From contig NC_079488.1 in NCBI RefSeq assembly GCF_020520425.1, positions 88,455,285 to 88,519,284 of the forward strand: a DNA stretch of 64,000 bases, given 5' to 3'. Position numbers and translations under genes: made by a program. Each line of letters starts with the position of its first letter. Positions within the stretch are counted from its first letter, which is position 1. Source of the stretch: Spinacia oleracea (taxonomy: Eukaryota; Streptophyta; Magnoliopsida; Caryophyllales; Amaranthaceae). Positions 1-12,015 of the stretch are shown here, piece by piece. Under the pieces are notes generated by a model that made no database searches, was not told the DNA's origin, and worked only from the letters and a program-made list of their open reading frames with translations.

Positions 1-3000
1 ATTCGACCCATGTGAATAAATCTAAGTAAAGGATGTTTGAACTATGTATAAGCATTTACTAAGTTAAACATCAAAGAGTCTAAATGAGATTCATAACCTA
101 TATTATATGTCAAAGAATTTAGCCGAATTTAGTATCTACTGAAACTAGATAAGCTAAAGTTACATGAATAGAATTCAATTGGGAATTATTCTGCAAAAGA
201 ATTTATCATGTATGATATAATATGAGGATCGCCAAAAAACGTATCGTATGACTTTAGCCATGACGAACATATACCAATCTCTATTGATCTAAGTAAAGAT
301 CAACTAGATTGAGATCAAGAATACTTATGGTACTTGAAAAGGTACATAGGAATAGTTCTTGATTCAAGGAAATAAAGATATGCTAAATAATGATGCTACA
401 CACATAAACACTGGCAAAGGATCAAGCAAGACCCTTTGGAGTTAACCATTGATAAGGACGAGTTATAGAGCATCGTGTTTTGAAATGGCAACATGGATTG
501 GAGACCATGAGTTGTTGCGTGGGAAATTAAAATATTAATTTCTATGTTCTAAGATACAGCTGGAAAGTCTTCCACATGTCTGTGAACAGCTTGGATAAGT
601 AAATCCAAACAAAGCATCACTAGCAACCTAAACAGTTGAAGTAAAAGTACTTATTGCCTAAGAAGCAATAAAATAGAGTTGTTTATATTAATGAGTTCTT
701 CATTGAACTTGGGTGGATCACATGTCTGCTAACTTGATGGTTCTTCATTGCAAAATACGTAGAACCACTATCGAAGTAAGAAAGACTAGATCACATAATG
801 AACAAACTCAAAAGATCTTATCATCTTATCTCGAAAAACATTCGATGAAAGGGATATTAAGATTGGCAAAGCATGATAACTAAACCTATGCAACAAGTGA
901 GAAGCAACACTCACATTGTAGCACTGGAAATCAAACATAGCTTTGAAATTCCATGAACTGTTTTAAAGATGGGTTTGAGGCCCATGGTTGTAAAACATTG
1001 GGGTTGAACATTTATCATATATGAAATGCATTTTCATATTCCATTTAATCTTGGTTTAGTATTAAATGATGAGTCCCTTCAATTTGACGATATATTCAAG
1101 ATAGACTGTCAGGACCAGTCCTGTGACTAAGAAATGTCTATCAAGTGAACTTGAATGTCAAAAGTTGAAAATGGTCCCTAGTCGGAGTTTTCTATAAAAT
1201 TGGACGCATAGAAAACGTTAGACGATTAGAATGCAAGATGACTAGTAGTTCTGTTTCTTGAACTATGTGGACATGGCAATGTCATAATCATTTGCATAGA
1301 TACTTACTTTGGGAAGACTAGTATCGGACAAGACCTATGAAACTTTACTGTAAGAGATGAAAATCTGTCATAAGTAAATTTCATTAAATTATTAGACACT
1401 AAATCCTCAATACCTGAGTGATTTGAGATTACTTGTTTGAGAACTGGTTGCTTTGACGTTGACCAACCGTCGCACCGTAAAAGGAGGCTATAAAGGCAAC
1501 GCTCAGGTAATCACCTATCAAACGAAGTCTAATCTCAAGATCGCAAGATTGGGATTGTCCTCCCATAAATCGGGATGAGATGCTTAAAAGTTGTACAAGG
1601 CCACTCGGAGAGCTAGAAACTGTGAAATGCATGGCCGTGCTCGGATGAATCATAGGCTATGATTATCTGTTTATTTGATCAGTTGAACTCTGAAACCGAG
1701 GAACACCTCTGGACATAATAAGGATGACAACTCTTACCTTATGTTCAAGAGCAAGCATCGAGCGACAAAGGAATTATGAAATGCACACTTGTCCCTAAGG
1801 ACAAGTGGGAGACTGAAAGAAATAATGCCCTTGGTCCAAGTATGCATTCTATGTTAAGTCTAATAAATGCGGTTCAGTATTAATTAACAAGTTAATAATT
1901 CAGTGAGATCAAGTGAGCTGAATGCCTAGCTAGAGGTCGCTTCAGTTCAAGTGGAATTAATGATATTAATCCACATCTTACTCTTGACTGAACCCGTAGG
2001 GTCACACAAATAGTACGTAAACGGATCAAGTATATAATGGCATTAGATACTCCATCTATGGATATTCGGAATCGACGGATCTTGGTTTCAGTGGGAGCTG
2101 AGATCGTCACAGGCAAGAAATGAATACTCCGGAAACGATGATATTGCCGGAAACGGAAATATGGATCGTATCGGAAATATAAATATTATCCAATTCGTAG
2201 ATGTTGCCGGAAACGGAAACATGGTACGTATCGGAAAATATTATCGGAAATGGAAATATTGCCAGAATCGGAAATATTGCCGGAAACGGAAATATTGTCA
2301 GAATCGGAAATATTATCGGAATCGGAAAATAATTCCGGAAACGGAAATATTAAATATTTGTTCGAAACGGAAATTGATTCCGGAATCGGAAATATTAAAT
2401 ATTGTTCGTATCGGAAATGAATTCCGGAACCGGGAATTTAATCGGAAGCGTATCGTACGAATTAGCATCGGACGAGGCATGCCGGACGAAGGCCCAGCAC
2501 GAAGTCGGGCCATCGCCCAGCAAGCCAAACGCGCGCCCAGCCAAGGCAGCGCCCAGGCCCACCGCAAGGCAGGCCCAGCGCGCGCCAAGGCCATGGCCTC
2601 GCTGCGTGGGCTGCTGCTCGCACGCACACGCATGGGCGGCCCTCGTGGCTGCCGTGTGTGTGTGAGTTTGTGTTCATGCATGATTCCTAAAACTATTAGA
2701 GTTAGTATATGATTAAATTCCTATTCCTAAAAGGATAAATTAATTAATTAGAGTTCTTGTAGGATTCTAAGTTTAATTAATTCGTGTCCTACTAGGATTC
2801 CAATTCCCTTTCCATAACTCTATAAATACGTGCCTAGGGTCACATATTTTCAGAGATTAATTCAAGTATTCAAAGTGAGTTTTGAGAGAAAAATTCAGCC
2901 ATATTTCTTACCTAAGAGTGCCGAAAATTCTAGTACCTTAAGGGCGATTCTAGTTGGTCAATCTTAAGGCGGATCCGGACGTGCTGTGGACTATCTACGG

Positions 3001-3182
3001 AGGGACGACACTTGGAGTCCTAAAGACTTGTTCTTGTTCGGTTCGGGCGCAGCTAGGGAAGGCACGCAACAAAGAGTATGCATCTAAATTATGCTATATG
3101 ATTATGTGTAAATAATATGTATTCCTGGCTTAATGGTTGTTTCCGCATGATTTATGTATTGTCATATGTATCATAACCTAAC
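1..3182 (+). mobile_element. Ty1/Copia LTR retrotransposon relic, 3' part
   Basis: Fossil. Bases 1 to about 1000 show decayed Copia pol, with RNase H-type and post-RNase H wording in several frames. A 3' untranslated stretch ends in a polypurine tract at about 1803-1814 (aagtgggagac). The 3' LTR then begins TGAAAGAAATAATGCCC at about 1815 and ends near 3182. The element is broken with many breaks, and its 5' half lies outside the window. Its divergence suggests it is old. Family assignment is by recognition of the pol remains and the LTR layout. Confidence 0.7.
1815..3182 (+). repeat. Copia 3' LTR with TATA box and internal GGAAATAT repeats
   Basis: This is a long LTR of about 1.37 kb. Bases 2120-2450 are built from short diverged units of the type CGGAAATATTGCCGGAAA. 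A GC-rich block follows at 2470-2660. A TATA box (tataaata, 2821-2828) is the likely element promoter. The last 107 bases (about 3076-3182) are followed at 3183-3273 by a diverged direct copy of themselves, so the LTR end is duplicated into the flank. Confidence 0.6.
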
Positions 3183-3320
3183 AGTGTATGCATCTGAATT
3201 ATACTAAATGATTATGTGTGAATAATATGTTTCCTGGCTTTATGGTTTTTCCGCATGATTTATGTTTTGTCCAACACTTTGACTTTTGTGTACTTCTAGA
3301 CTCAGTCGAAGTAGGGGAAT

Positions 3321-4130
3321 ATGTAGACACCTAAAAAGTGTCTCCCCTAAGTGTAGTATGATCGAACTTGCCCTGATTGTTTAATTGGTCCAGAACTTAA
3401 ATATGTGGCCCCACACTCGCTAATTGGACAAACAAATTATCTTGTATTTTCATAAAACACTTTATTTGGGCATAGTCCAACTATTAAGCCCTAAAAACAA
3501 CACGCTTAAACACGGTTTAACCTAATTTCAATGTCGTGTTAATTATTCTTAAAATCTTTCAGGCTTAACCCAATAGAAAGTGTATTACTTCTCTTCAATG
3601 TGTGATACGGTTGCTGCTGGTGTGGACCGTTGGTGTCTCCGAATATTCCTAATTAATCATGGTAATATTTTGCTTCTATCTTTGAAAAATATTTCACCGC
3701 ATCTTGCTAGAAGCATGTGTTTTCATCCTGCAGCAAGCGTATACCACCTACACCAGACGTGCCACACTTGGTCCTAGCGTGCCACGCCTACTCTAGCGTG
3801 GCACACCTGTTTGATGGGACATATCACATTTTTTCCCTTATTATTCCTGTTTTGCTATAAGTATGAGTCATTTCGTCAAATTTGATACACTGTTATTTTC
3901 ATCCTAAGAGGCGGAAAAATCATTTCGTTTCTCTCTCAAATTCATTTCATTCAACAGTGCATTAAAGCTTCATTAGCATTCGTTAATCATTCATAATAAT
4001 TCATCCCTTAAGTGAGTGCGCCCATACAAGACCCGTTCATTCTTAAGACTTAAACAAACTCGGTAGTAACTCTGAGAACCCTTAAAAAAAAAAATCAAAT
4101 TTACTCATTTCATTATTTTCATTGTTTACA
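3321..4130 (+). repeat. Possible Ty3/Gypsy LTR remnant
   Basis: A purine-rich stretch (gaagtaggggaa) is followed by TGTAGACACCTAAAAAGTGTC. That arrangement is typical of a polypurine tract and LTR start in plant Gypsy elements. The right boundary is not visible and no coding remains are attached, so this is a weak call on a fossil fragment. Bases 4130-4900 are AT-rich with no recognisable gene. Confidence 0.3.
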
Positions 4131-4922
4131 TTTAATTGATGTATTATTATCCTTGTTTGATGTGACTGTTCGTGGTACTAGAAGGCGTATTTATTCATTA
4201 TTAACATCATTTTTTGGTAGGTTTTAGAAGGTGTAATTAATATGCAATTCGTATGTTAAATATCATTTTCATATACTAAATTTGTTTATTTTTGTAGATC
4301 AAATTACACTAGCTGTATATTTCATGCATTATCATTTTTATTGCGACTAACATTGTTTATGTGCACAAGTGAGACCACAAGAAGCAGGTGTGGTGCGCTA
4401 GTAGCAAGCACACCACGCCCGCTTTCAGCATGGTCTGCCTGGTACAAGCGTGGCCCTCCCGCCTCTGGCATTGTGCGCTTGAAGCAGGCAAGGCTCGCCT
4501 GTTTTTGTGAAGAGCAATTTCTTCATTTTTTATAATTGGGCTGACCTTTTTTATTTCTAATAGGTACAATTCGATAGCAATGTACAATTCTTACACTTAA
4601 CACAATATTTATCCTAACTTGATTTTATTTTGTAGGTACGATTTAATAAAAGTATACGAATCATGCATATTTATTTATTCTTGCAATTATTAGTTATGTA
4701 ATAACCCTCTTTTTTGTAGGTTATTTTAATGTTGATTCTTGTCATATTATCATGTTTTGCATCATTTGGTTGTTGTGCATTTATCACCTTTTTAATTGCT
4801 AAAGAAGATCTATTAAATGCATTCATGACAAATAAGATAAGTCATGCCAATTGAAATTAGGATATATCTTTGTAATTTGATGCTTAAGTGAAGTGATCAC
4901 CCGATAATTAGTTCATACACAT

Positions 4923-5243
4923 ATATGCTCAGGTACTCCATACATATAGCAAACAGGAAAGGAGATAGGGCCCCCCTTGTCTTAGACCTTTCTTTGTAGA
5001 GAAAGCAAGCAAATGCTTGCCATTAATGAGCACATAGTATAACATAGATGTAACACAAGCATGGATCCACCCTATGAACTGACCAGGAAAACCAAGTTCC
5101 CGCATAACCATAAAAGGAAAAGGCCACTCTACATAGTCAAAAGCCTTCCTAAGGTTCACCTTGACCATACACCTAGAAGACACATGAGCTCTATTGTAGT
5201 GCCTAATCAACTCAGTAGCCACAATGATGTTATCAACTTTTGA
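4923..5243 (-). mobile_element. LINE reverse-transcriptase fragment
   Basis: About 100 codons on the minus strand read as the central part of a plant LINE ORF2 reverse transcriptase. There is an ATELIRHYNRA segment, then KVNLRKAFDYVEW (palm motif A, where the usual first Asp is Asn), then GFPGQFIGWIHACVT, then GLRQGGP (the usual GLRQGDP). The frame is open for about 300 bases and runs out at both ends, with no ORF1, tail or target duplication. It is a truncated copy. No start codon is needed because it is internal to a domain. Confidence 0.8.
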
Positions 5244-5407
5244 TTATATTATTTCTTTTAAAAAATTCTTTTTAATAAGTCAGTGATAGCCTAAAAATTA
5301 CAAATATTCCACAACATTCATGCATTATACAAGACCTAATCTCAAAAAATACATCTATTCCCATTTCATTTATAGCTTTGTTATCTAGGTTGGAATTTGT
5401 TAGACCC

Positions 5408-6125
5408 ATGACTCCATGGAGGAAGTTCTGGCCTCAAGTGGCTTGTGTCCATATAGACACACGTGAGTGCCAATACATAATCTTGAGTACCAATACATAA
5501 TCTTGAGTACCAATATAGAATATGTTAGTACCAATAACACAAAATGACTTGTATTTGCACTTCTTAACAATTTTGCATTTTTAATACTGACATGTTAAAA
5601 TGGTTGTATTAAAAGGCGTTTCTACTAACGTATGCGTGTCCCAATAAGATTCAAACTTGAGATCTATTAAATGAAAAGTTAATATCTTACTATATTAGCC
5701 AACCATAAGATATGATCTTTATTGCACATAAATATATATAACATAGAACACCCAAGCGTATAATATATACCAAACTTTTTACATAATACATACTACACAT
5801 ATGATATTTAAAGTAGCAACCCGGACATCGCCCGGGCACCAAACACTAGCTATAGGTTTAAAAATCGCCCGGGCCTCTCGAGGAAGTCTTTGTAACAAGT
5901 GACTTGTGTCCATATGGACACAAGTGAGTACCAATACAGAATTTGGAGTACCAATACAGAATATGTTAGTACCAATAGAAATTATGTGAATACTAATAAC
6001 ACAATATGACTTGTATCGGTGGTACTTCTAAGCAATTTTGTATTTTGTTACTGACATATTTTGTGTTGGTACTCAAGATGATTGTATTTGGATCACGTTG
6101 CCACTTGAGGTTTAGAAACCCTCCG
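5408..6125. repeat. Two related copies of an unnamed repeat
   Basis: Bases 5408-5625 and 5878-6120 are diverged direct copies. Both contain a palindrome around cttgtgtccatatggacac and runs of 'gagtaccaatacagaat'. The ends ggaggaagttctggcctcaa and, inverted, ggagggtttctaaacctcaa are similar, which suggests a small element with terminal inverted repeats. The space between the copies holds a Helitron 3' end. No coding capacity is seen. Confidence 0.45.
5640..5849 (+). mobile_element. Helitron 3'-end remnant
   Basis: The sequence ends with a short hairpin (cccgg-acatcg-cccggg, about 5819-5836), a 9-nt spacer and CTAG at 5846-5849. This is the standard Helitron 3' terminus. The base after CTAG is C, not the usual T. 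The 5' end is not identifiable, so the left limit is approximate. Confidence 0.5.
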
Positions 6126-6306
6126 AGCCTCTAAGACCTCAGTTTCATTTTAGCTTACTTGCAAATTGCGTCGTTCTCGTGGCATGACACATGACATGAG
6201 CCCGAGTTTCAATTTAGCTAACTCCAAAATTACCTCTAATCCCAGCAGAACTTAATCCCAAGAACTCTTCCTTGCTTAACAAATCCTTCGGGAGAACACT
6301 AAATTC

Positions 6307-9300
6307 TTGTGCTGGATGATGCTCCACTGTCGCTGTTCCAAAGAATTGGGTTACAATAACGACTTCAGCAATTCATGTAAGCTCAAAACCTCTCAATCTT
6401 TCTTTAAAACTTCTTGTATTTCCTTAGGTTTTAATGGGTTTCCCACTCAGAATTCACCAAAATTGTTAAGTTTCATTGATAATTCTCACCTAGACCATAG
6501 AAATCCTAGGCAAAGCTCAACTGGGTCGAGGTTTAATTTAGGGTTTAAGATTCAATGTGTTTCAAATACATTGGGTTTGCCCTCGAAAACCTCGAATTTC
6601 ATTAATGGTAGGAAGAAGAAATATGGTGGTACTTTACCATCAGTTTTAAGGTCATTAGATTCTGAAGCGGATGTTGGGAAAACCCTTGATTTGTATGTGG
6701 GTAAGTTGAGTCCTAAAGAATTGACAGTGATATTGAAAGAGCAGGGATGTTGGGAGAGAGTTATGAGAGTTTTTGATTGGATGAGGTCACAAAAGGATTT
6801 CGCGCCGAATGTTATTCACTACAATGTGGTGTTACGGAAGCTCGGTCGAGCTCAGAGATGGGATGAGTTGAGGCTGTGTTGGATTGAAATGGCAAAAGAC
6901 GGTGTTTTGCCTACGAATAATACTTATAGTATGCTTGTTGATGTGTATGGAAAAGCAGGTCTTGTGGAAGAGTCTCTTTTGTGGATTAAGCATATGAGGG
7001 TTCGAGGGATTTTCCCAGATGAGGTGACGATGAGTACGATTGTCAAGGTACTTAAAGATGCTGGAGAGTTTGATAGGGCAGATAGGTTTTATAAGGATTG
7101 GTGTTGTGGGAAGATTGATTTACAAGGTTTTGAGTTGGATGATTTTAATGATATTCAATCACAATCTAAGTTGAAATCTTTGAGTTTGAAGCATTTCTTG
7201 TCAACAGAACTATTTAAGACAGGAGGGAGGTATTTGCCTTCAAAGGGAGATGTTTTAGAGATGGAAAATACTGTTAGAAAGCCTCAACTTACGGCTACCT
7301 TTAATACATTGATTGATTTATATGGCAAGGCTGGTCGTTTGCATGATGCAGCTGATGTTTTCTCTGACATGTTAAAATCGGGGGTTGCACCTGATACAAT
7401 TACATTCAATACTCTTATTCACACTTGTGGAAGTCATGGGCATTTATCAGAGGCTGAGGCGTTAGTTGACAAGATGGAAGAAAGGGGGATTTTACCAGAT
7501 ACTAAAACTTATAATACTTTGCTTTCTCTCCATGCTCAGGCTGGAAATGTTGATGCTGCCCTGCAATGGTACCAGAAGATTAGAAAGGTTAATCTTTTCC
7601 CTGATGTGGTAACACAAAGAGCTGTGCTTCATATATTGTGTGAGAGACAGATGGTTAGCGAAGCTGAAACTGTGATTAGAGAGATAGATAGATGTAATAA
7701 ACATATTGACGAGCATTCCGTACCAGATATTGTAAAGATGTATGTGAATGCAGGACTGCTTGAGCAAGCAAGAACTATGTTTGAGAAGTGTCTGGTGGAT
7801 GGAGGATTGTCATCAAAAACATATGCAGCAATTATGGATGTCTATGCTGATAAGGGATTGTGGGCTGAAGCAGAGGACATTTTCCATTCAAAAAGAGACA
7901 GTAAAGGGTCGAAGAAGGATGTTTCAGAATACAATGTGCTGATCAAAGCTTTTGGCAAGGCAAAGCTTTATGAGAAGGCCTTTTCAACTTTCAAGAGCAT
8001 GAGGAATTTTGGAACCTGGCCAGATGAATGCACTTATAATTCTATTATACAAATGTTTTCTGGAGGTGATTTATTGGACCAAGCAAAAGAAGTTTTGATC
8101 CAAATGAAGGAAGCTGAATTGAAGCCACACGTGCAGACTTTTTCTGCAATAATTGCTTGCTATGTACGTCTAGGCCTGTTATCTGATGCCATCATTGTCT
8201 TCCAAGAAATGGTGAAGGATGGGATTAAACTAAATGAAGTTGTTTATGGGGTTTTAATTAATGGCTTTGCTGAAGCTGGTAGAACAGAAGAAGCTTTATA
8301 CTACTACCGGATGATGGTTGACGATGGGATTACTGAAAACCAGATCATCCTGACTTCTCTTATTAAGGCATACAGCAAGGGAGGCTACCTAAAGGGGGCC
8401 AAAGAGATGTATGAGTCATTGAAACAATTGGAAGGTGGTCCTGATATAGTTGCTTCAAATAGTATGATCAGTCTGTATGCTGATCTTGGTATAGTTTCCG
8501 AGGCTAAAGCTATATTTGATAATTTGCGACAAAAAGGACAAGCAGATGGTATCACATTTGCTCTTATAATGAACTTGTACAAGAACATGGGGATGCTTGA
8601 TGAAGCTGCTGAAGTTGCTGAAGAAATGATACAAGCTGGATTACTCACAGATTGCACTTCATTCACTAAGGTAATGGCATGCTATGCAACAAACGGTCAG
8701 CTAGCTAACTGTGGTGAACTGTTATATGAGATGGTCACCCGAAAAATCTTGCCTGACGCTAGTACCTTCAAAGTATTATTTACTGTACTGAAGAAGGGTT
8801 GGATGCCAAGTGAAGCAATCCAACAGCTAGAAGCATCTTACCAACAAGGGAAACCTTATGCAAGGCAAGCTGTCATAGCATGTGTTTTCTCAGTTGTAGG
8901 GTTGCATGCTTTTGCCATTGAATCATGTGAAGCATTTACAGAGGCCACAAACCTTGATTCTTTTGCATATAATGCAGCAATGTATGCTTATACAGCATGT
9001 GGAAATACTGACAAGGCTTTGAATCTCTTTATGAGGATGCAAGATGAGGGGTTTGAACCTGACATTGTTACTTATATTAATCTCGTCAACTGTTATGGAA
9101 AATCCAATATGGTTGAAGGAGTTAAACGGATTTACGGTCAATTGAAATATCAAGAGATTGAGGCTAATGAATCTTTAGTCAATTCCATTGTAAATGCTTA
9201 TAAAAATGCCAACAGGCCTGATCTTGCTGAACTGGTAAGTCAAGAGATGAAATTTGGTTTTGACTTGAATTCTGAGTCTGAAATTGAACTGGATTCTGGG

Positions 9301-9312
9301 GAAGAAACCTGA
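6307..9312 (+). CDS. P-type pentatricopeptide repeat protein (At1g73710-like)
   Basis: A single intronless ORF encodes 1001 aa, close to the length of Arabidopsis At1g73710. It matches that protein along its length by recognition, for example SPKELTVILKEQ near residue 135, HYNVVLRKLGRA near 170, TFNTLIDLYGKAGRL near 335, and the AEAGRTEEAL and PDIVTYINLVNCYGK type repeats later on. The N-terminal 100 residues are Ser/Thr/Lys/Arg rich and poor in acidic residues, as in an organelle transit peptide. An acidic tail ends the protein. Roughly twenty 35-residue helical repeats follow the P-class pattern with no E or DYW domain. The family binds organelle RNA sequence-specifically; the target here is unknown. 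ATGs at 6307, 6316 and 6319 are in frame, so the exact start is uncertain. Confidence 0.95.
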   Translation: MCWMMLHCRCSKELGYNNDFSNSCKLKTSQSFFKTSCISLGFNGFPTQNSPKLLSFIDNSHLDHRNPRQSSTGSRFNLGFKIQCVSNTLGLPSKTSNFINGRKKKYGGTLPSVLRSLDSEADVGKTLDLYVGKLSPKELTVILKEQGCWERVMRVFDWMRSQKDFAPNVIHYNVVLRKLGRAQRWDELRLCWIEMAKDGVLPTNNTYSMLVDVYGKAGLVEESLLWIKHMRVRGIFPDEVTMSTIVKVLKDAGEFDRADRFYKDWCCGKIDLQGFELDDFNDIQSQSKLKSLSLKHFLSTELFKTGGRYLPSKGDVLEMENTVRKPQLTATFNTLIDLYGKAGRLHDAADVFSDMLKSGVAPDTITFNTLIHTCGSHGHLSEAEALVDKMEERGILPDTKTYNTLLSLHAQAGNVDAALQWYQKIRKVNLFPDVVTQRAVLHILCERQMVSEAETVIREIDRCNKHIDEHSVPDIVKMYVNAGLLEQARTMFEKCLVDGGLSSKTYAAIMDVYADKGLWAEAEDIFHSKRDSKGSKKDVSEYNVLIKAFGKAKLYEKAFSTFKSMRNFGTWPDECTYNSIIQMFSGGDLLDQAKEVLIQMKEAELKPHVQTFSAIIACYVRLGLLSDAIIVFQEMVKDGIKLNEVVYGVLINGFAEAGRTEEALYYYRMMVDDGITENQIILTSLIKAYSKGGYLKGAKEMYESLKQLEGGPDIVASNSMISLYADLGIVSEAKAIFDNLRQKGQADGITFALIMNLYKNMGMLDEAAEVAEEMIQAGLLTDCTSFTKVMACYATNGQLANCGELLYEMVTRKILPDASTFKVLFTVLKKGWMPSEAIQQLEASYQQGKPYARQAVIACVFSVVGLHAFAIESCEAFTEATNLDSFAYNAAMYAYTACGNTDKALNLFMRMQDEGFEPDIVTYINLVNCYGKSNMVEGVKRIYGQLKYQEIEANESLVNSIVNAYKNANRPDLAELVSQEMKFGFDLNSESEIELDSGEET

Positions 9313-10152
9313 ATTGTCAACAGCTTGGAATATTATATATGTATGAAGCGATTACTCCACTTGGATTCTTACTGTACAGATGTATTACCTAGCATGATAC
9401 TTTAGAGTTAGTGAAACATGTGCAGTACGATCAGTTTCCCATCCCCCATTTTCGTTTCAATTTTCAGAAAATTTTGTCAAATGATTTGTAGCAAGATTTA
9501 GGTCCTTAATTCCCTTGACATCAAAGAACAAAAAAAGCAAAAAGAAGGGATTTAACATGCTTGTCAGCGTTGTAATAATAGTAATGCTGTAGCATGATTT
9601 TTGGAGTATAATATTTAATTTCTGTTGTTTCAGTTAATCTTGCTCCCCCTTTACGCAGTGTGCTGTTTGTAACTGCAATATTCTGCAGAGAGATTCAACA
9701 AATTTCCCAGAACCAGTGATCTGCTTGCTTCGTATGTTACTCGGCTTTTCTTTCATCTCTATTACTGGTGCTGACCCTCAACCCTAGCTTGACATCAATG
9801 ACATGGGCACACAAACTTATCTCTTCAATTCACTAAAAGCATGGAAAGTCTTCTACAAATACTTGAGCCTGACATAAGCACCTAAGTCAAAGTAATAATG
9901 TTGCCTGTGTTTTATCTGGGGAAAATTGAAGATTTAAAGAGGAGAATACAAATGATACAGAAGTGTCAATCTGCATATTCACAATGATGTCAAAACAAAA
10001 TTCAATTTCTCTCAAAAATGTGATAATCACTACCTAAGTACCTGTTTCACCGTTCGACACCCTTCACAGATGCCATTAAAAAACCACAACTTTATCACCA
10101 TCGCTTAATTGTTTACGAATCAACATTTGAACTTTTAGGCTCCTCTTTCGTG
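9313..10152. other. Intergenic space between convergent PPR genes
   Basis: This 840-base stretch lies between the stop codons of two convergent genes and should hold both 3' UTRs. It is AT-rich and carries no ORF with recognisable content, no terminal repeats and no transposon ends that I can see. Confidence 0.6.
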
Positions 10153-12015
10153 TCACCGAATTAAACTGTCGATATTGCAGTCACTCTCTTTCATGTCACC
10201 TATCTGACCAAAACCAAATGCATTTTCAACCCAACTCTTGCCAGGTAACTTTTCTACTCCTCTAACTTCCATCAATTTTCTTATCTTTGTTGCATCAATC
10301 CAACGACCATCATATTTGTAAGCATTGATAAGGTGCACATAACTTATATGGTTTTTAGGTTCCAGTTTCATCATTTTTAGTGCAATGCGCTCTACAGCAG
10401 CAGAATTTCTGCTGGTTGTACACGCACCCAGAAGAGCTGGCCACAGAGAGGAAGATTCTTTGCATTCAGCTTTTTCTATCAATTCCTCAGCTTCGTTTAT
10501 CAGCCCAGCTCGACCTAAAAGATCAACCATGCAATTGCAATGCTCAGTTCCAGGTTTGATTCTGTATTCCTCAGTCATAGAGATATAATACTCCCGTCCC
10601 TGCTCAACCAAGCCAGCATGACTACAAGCAAAGATGACACCAAGAAAACTAATGTAATCAGGCCGAATACCCTCTTTAACCATCTTATTGAATAACTCGA
10701 TTGCTTCAACACCTCTACCGTTCTGTGCAAAACCATATATCATTGAGTTCCAAGAAATTAAATTTCTTATACGCATCTGCCTAAACAATCTATGTGCAGA
10801 ATCAATGCATCCGCATTTTGCATACAGATCAACTAAAGCAGATTCAACAATAACATGTCCCCTCCCACCCTTTCTTATATACTGACAATGAACCTCTTTC
10901 CCCTGTTTAACAGCAGACAAGCCCGCACAAGCCCTAATAAGGGTTCCAAAACTGTAAACATCAGGATCCTCCATCATCTTAAAAAGCTTAACAACATTCT
11001 CAAATAACCCATTTTGACAGTACCCATTAAGCAAAGCACACCAAGACACTGCATTCCTTTTCCTCATTTTATCAAAGACGCGTTGTGAGTCTTCAACTCG
11101 CCCACATTTTCCATACATATCTATCAGGCTACTCTGTGCCACCACATTTCCACAAAGCCCTGCAGTGATAACCCTGGCATGTACTTCTTTCCCTTGCTTC
11201 AATCTCTCCAAATTCCCACAAGCTGTCAAAACCGACCCATAAGTAAACTCATCAGGCATTACCTTATGCTCCCTTTGCATCACATAAAAGTATGATAAAC
11301 CTTCCTCGTACATATCATTCTTTATCAAAGCCGAAATGATCGAAGACCAACAAACAGGGTCTGGTACAGACAATTTATCAAACACATTGCGGGCATACTT
11401 CAACCACCCATTCTTACCGTACATATCCATCAACGCACTAGCAATTACATCATTCAACTCAAACCCCCCTCGGAAAACAACCCCATGAAAGCATCTACCT
11501 AGCTTAACATCCCCAATTTCAGAACACGCCTTAATTCCAGCAGATAAAGTAAAAGCATTAGCTTCAATACCATCATCCAACATAGCCCAGAAAAATTCAA
11601 TTGATTTCTGGGGTTTCACCCTTACATACCCAGAAATCATTGAAGTCCAAGATATCACATCTTTAGTACACAATTCATTGAATAAATATGTTGCTAAAAT
11701 CAAATTCCCGCTCGATTTGAAATACAAAGACAATAAGCTATTACCCACAAGACTGTTTGCAATAAGCCCAGATTTTGTGATGTAACAATGGAGTTGTAAG
11801 CCATGATTGAAGCTCTGGATTTTCGTAGCTGTTTGCAGGAGAGATGCATATACTAAGGGTTTTACACCTAAGCTAATTTCTGCTGAATTAGTGGTGTTTA
11901 GGACTTTTAGAGATTCGAACAACGAGCCTGATTTGCAGAAGGCGAGGATATGAGATACTTTGGCAGATCGAAGAGATGTACGATTGGGTCTAATGAATAG
12001 ATTCATGAAATTCAA
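10153..12015 (-). CDS. PLS-type pentatricopeptide repeat protein with E domain (At1g03540-like)
   Basis: An intronless 620-aa ORF, against 609 aa for Arabidopsis At1g03540, which it resembles throughout: PLVYASLLQTATKIQSFNHG near residue 55, GNSLLSLYFK near 90, VISWTSMISGYV, TYGSVLTACGNLERLKQGKE, NAVSWCALLNGYCQNG, PDYISFLGVIFACSHAGLV near 450, and PGTEHCNCMVDLLGRAG. Alternating P, L and S repeats end in an E-type region (SSLWPALLGAC, VRKL and KLPGKSWV-like wording) without a DYW deaminase domain. Such proteins usually specify C-to-U editing sites in mitochondria or chloroplasts and recruit a deaminase in trans. The editing target is not inferable. The ATG at 12013-12015 gives a basic, Ser-rich N-terminus consistent with a transit peptide. 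Confidence 0.94.
   Translation of the reverse strand: MNFMNLFIRPNRTSLRSAKVSHILAFCKSGSLFESLKVLNTTNSAEISLGVKPLVYASLLQTATKIQSFNHGLQLHCYITKSGLIANSLVGNSLLSLYFKSSGNLILATYLFNELCTKDVISWTSMISGYVRVKPQKSIEFFWAMLDDGIEANAFTLSAGIKACSEIGDVKLGRCFHGVVFRGGFELNDVIASALMDMYGKNGWLKYARNVFDKLSVPDPVCWSSIISALIKNDMYEEGLSYFYVMQREHKVMPDEFTYGSVLTACGNLERLKQGKEVHARVITAGLCGNVVAQSSLIDMYGKCGRVEDSQRVFDKMRKRNAVSWCALLNGYCQNGLFENVVKLFKMMEDPDVYSFGTLIRACAGLSAVKQGKEVHCQYIRKGGRGHVIVESALVDLYAKCGCIDSAHRLFRQMRIRNLISWNSMIYGFAQNGRGVEAIELFNKMVKEGIRPDYISFLGVIFACSHAGLVEQGREYYISMTEEYRIKPGTEHCNCMVDLLGRAGLINEAEELIEKAECKESSSLWPALLGACTTSRNSAAVERIALKMMKLEPKNHISYVHLINAYKYDGRWIDATKIRKLMEVRGVEKLPGKSWVENAFGFGQIGDMKESDCNIDSLIR

Noticed and set aside
2161-2712. 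183-codon open frame rich in Tyr/Arg/Lys
   Set aside because: It is the translation of the GGAAATAT repeat array and GC-rich block inside the Copia LTR, not a protein gene.
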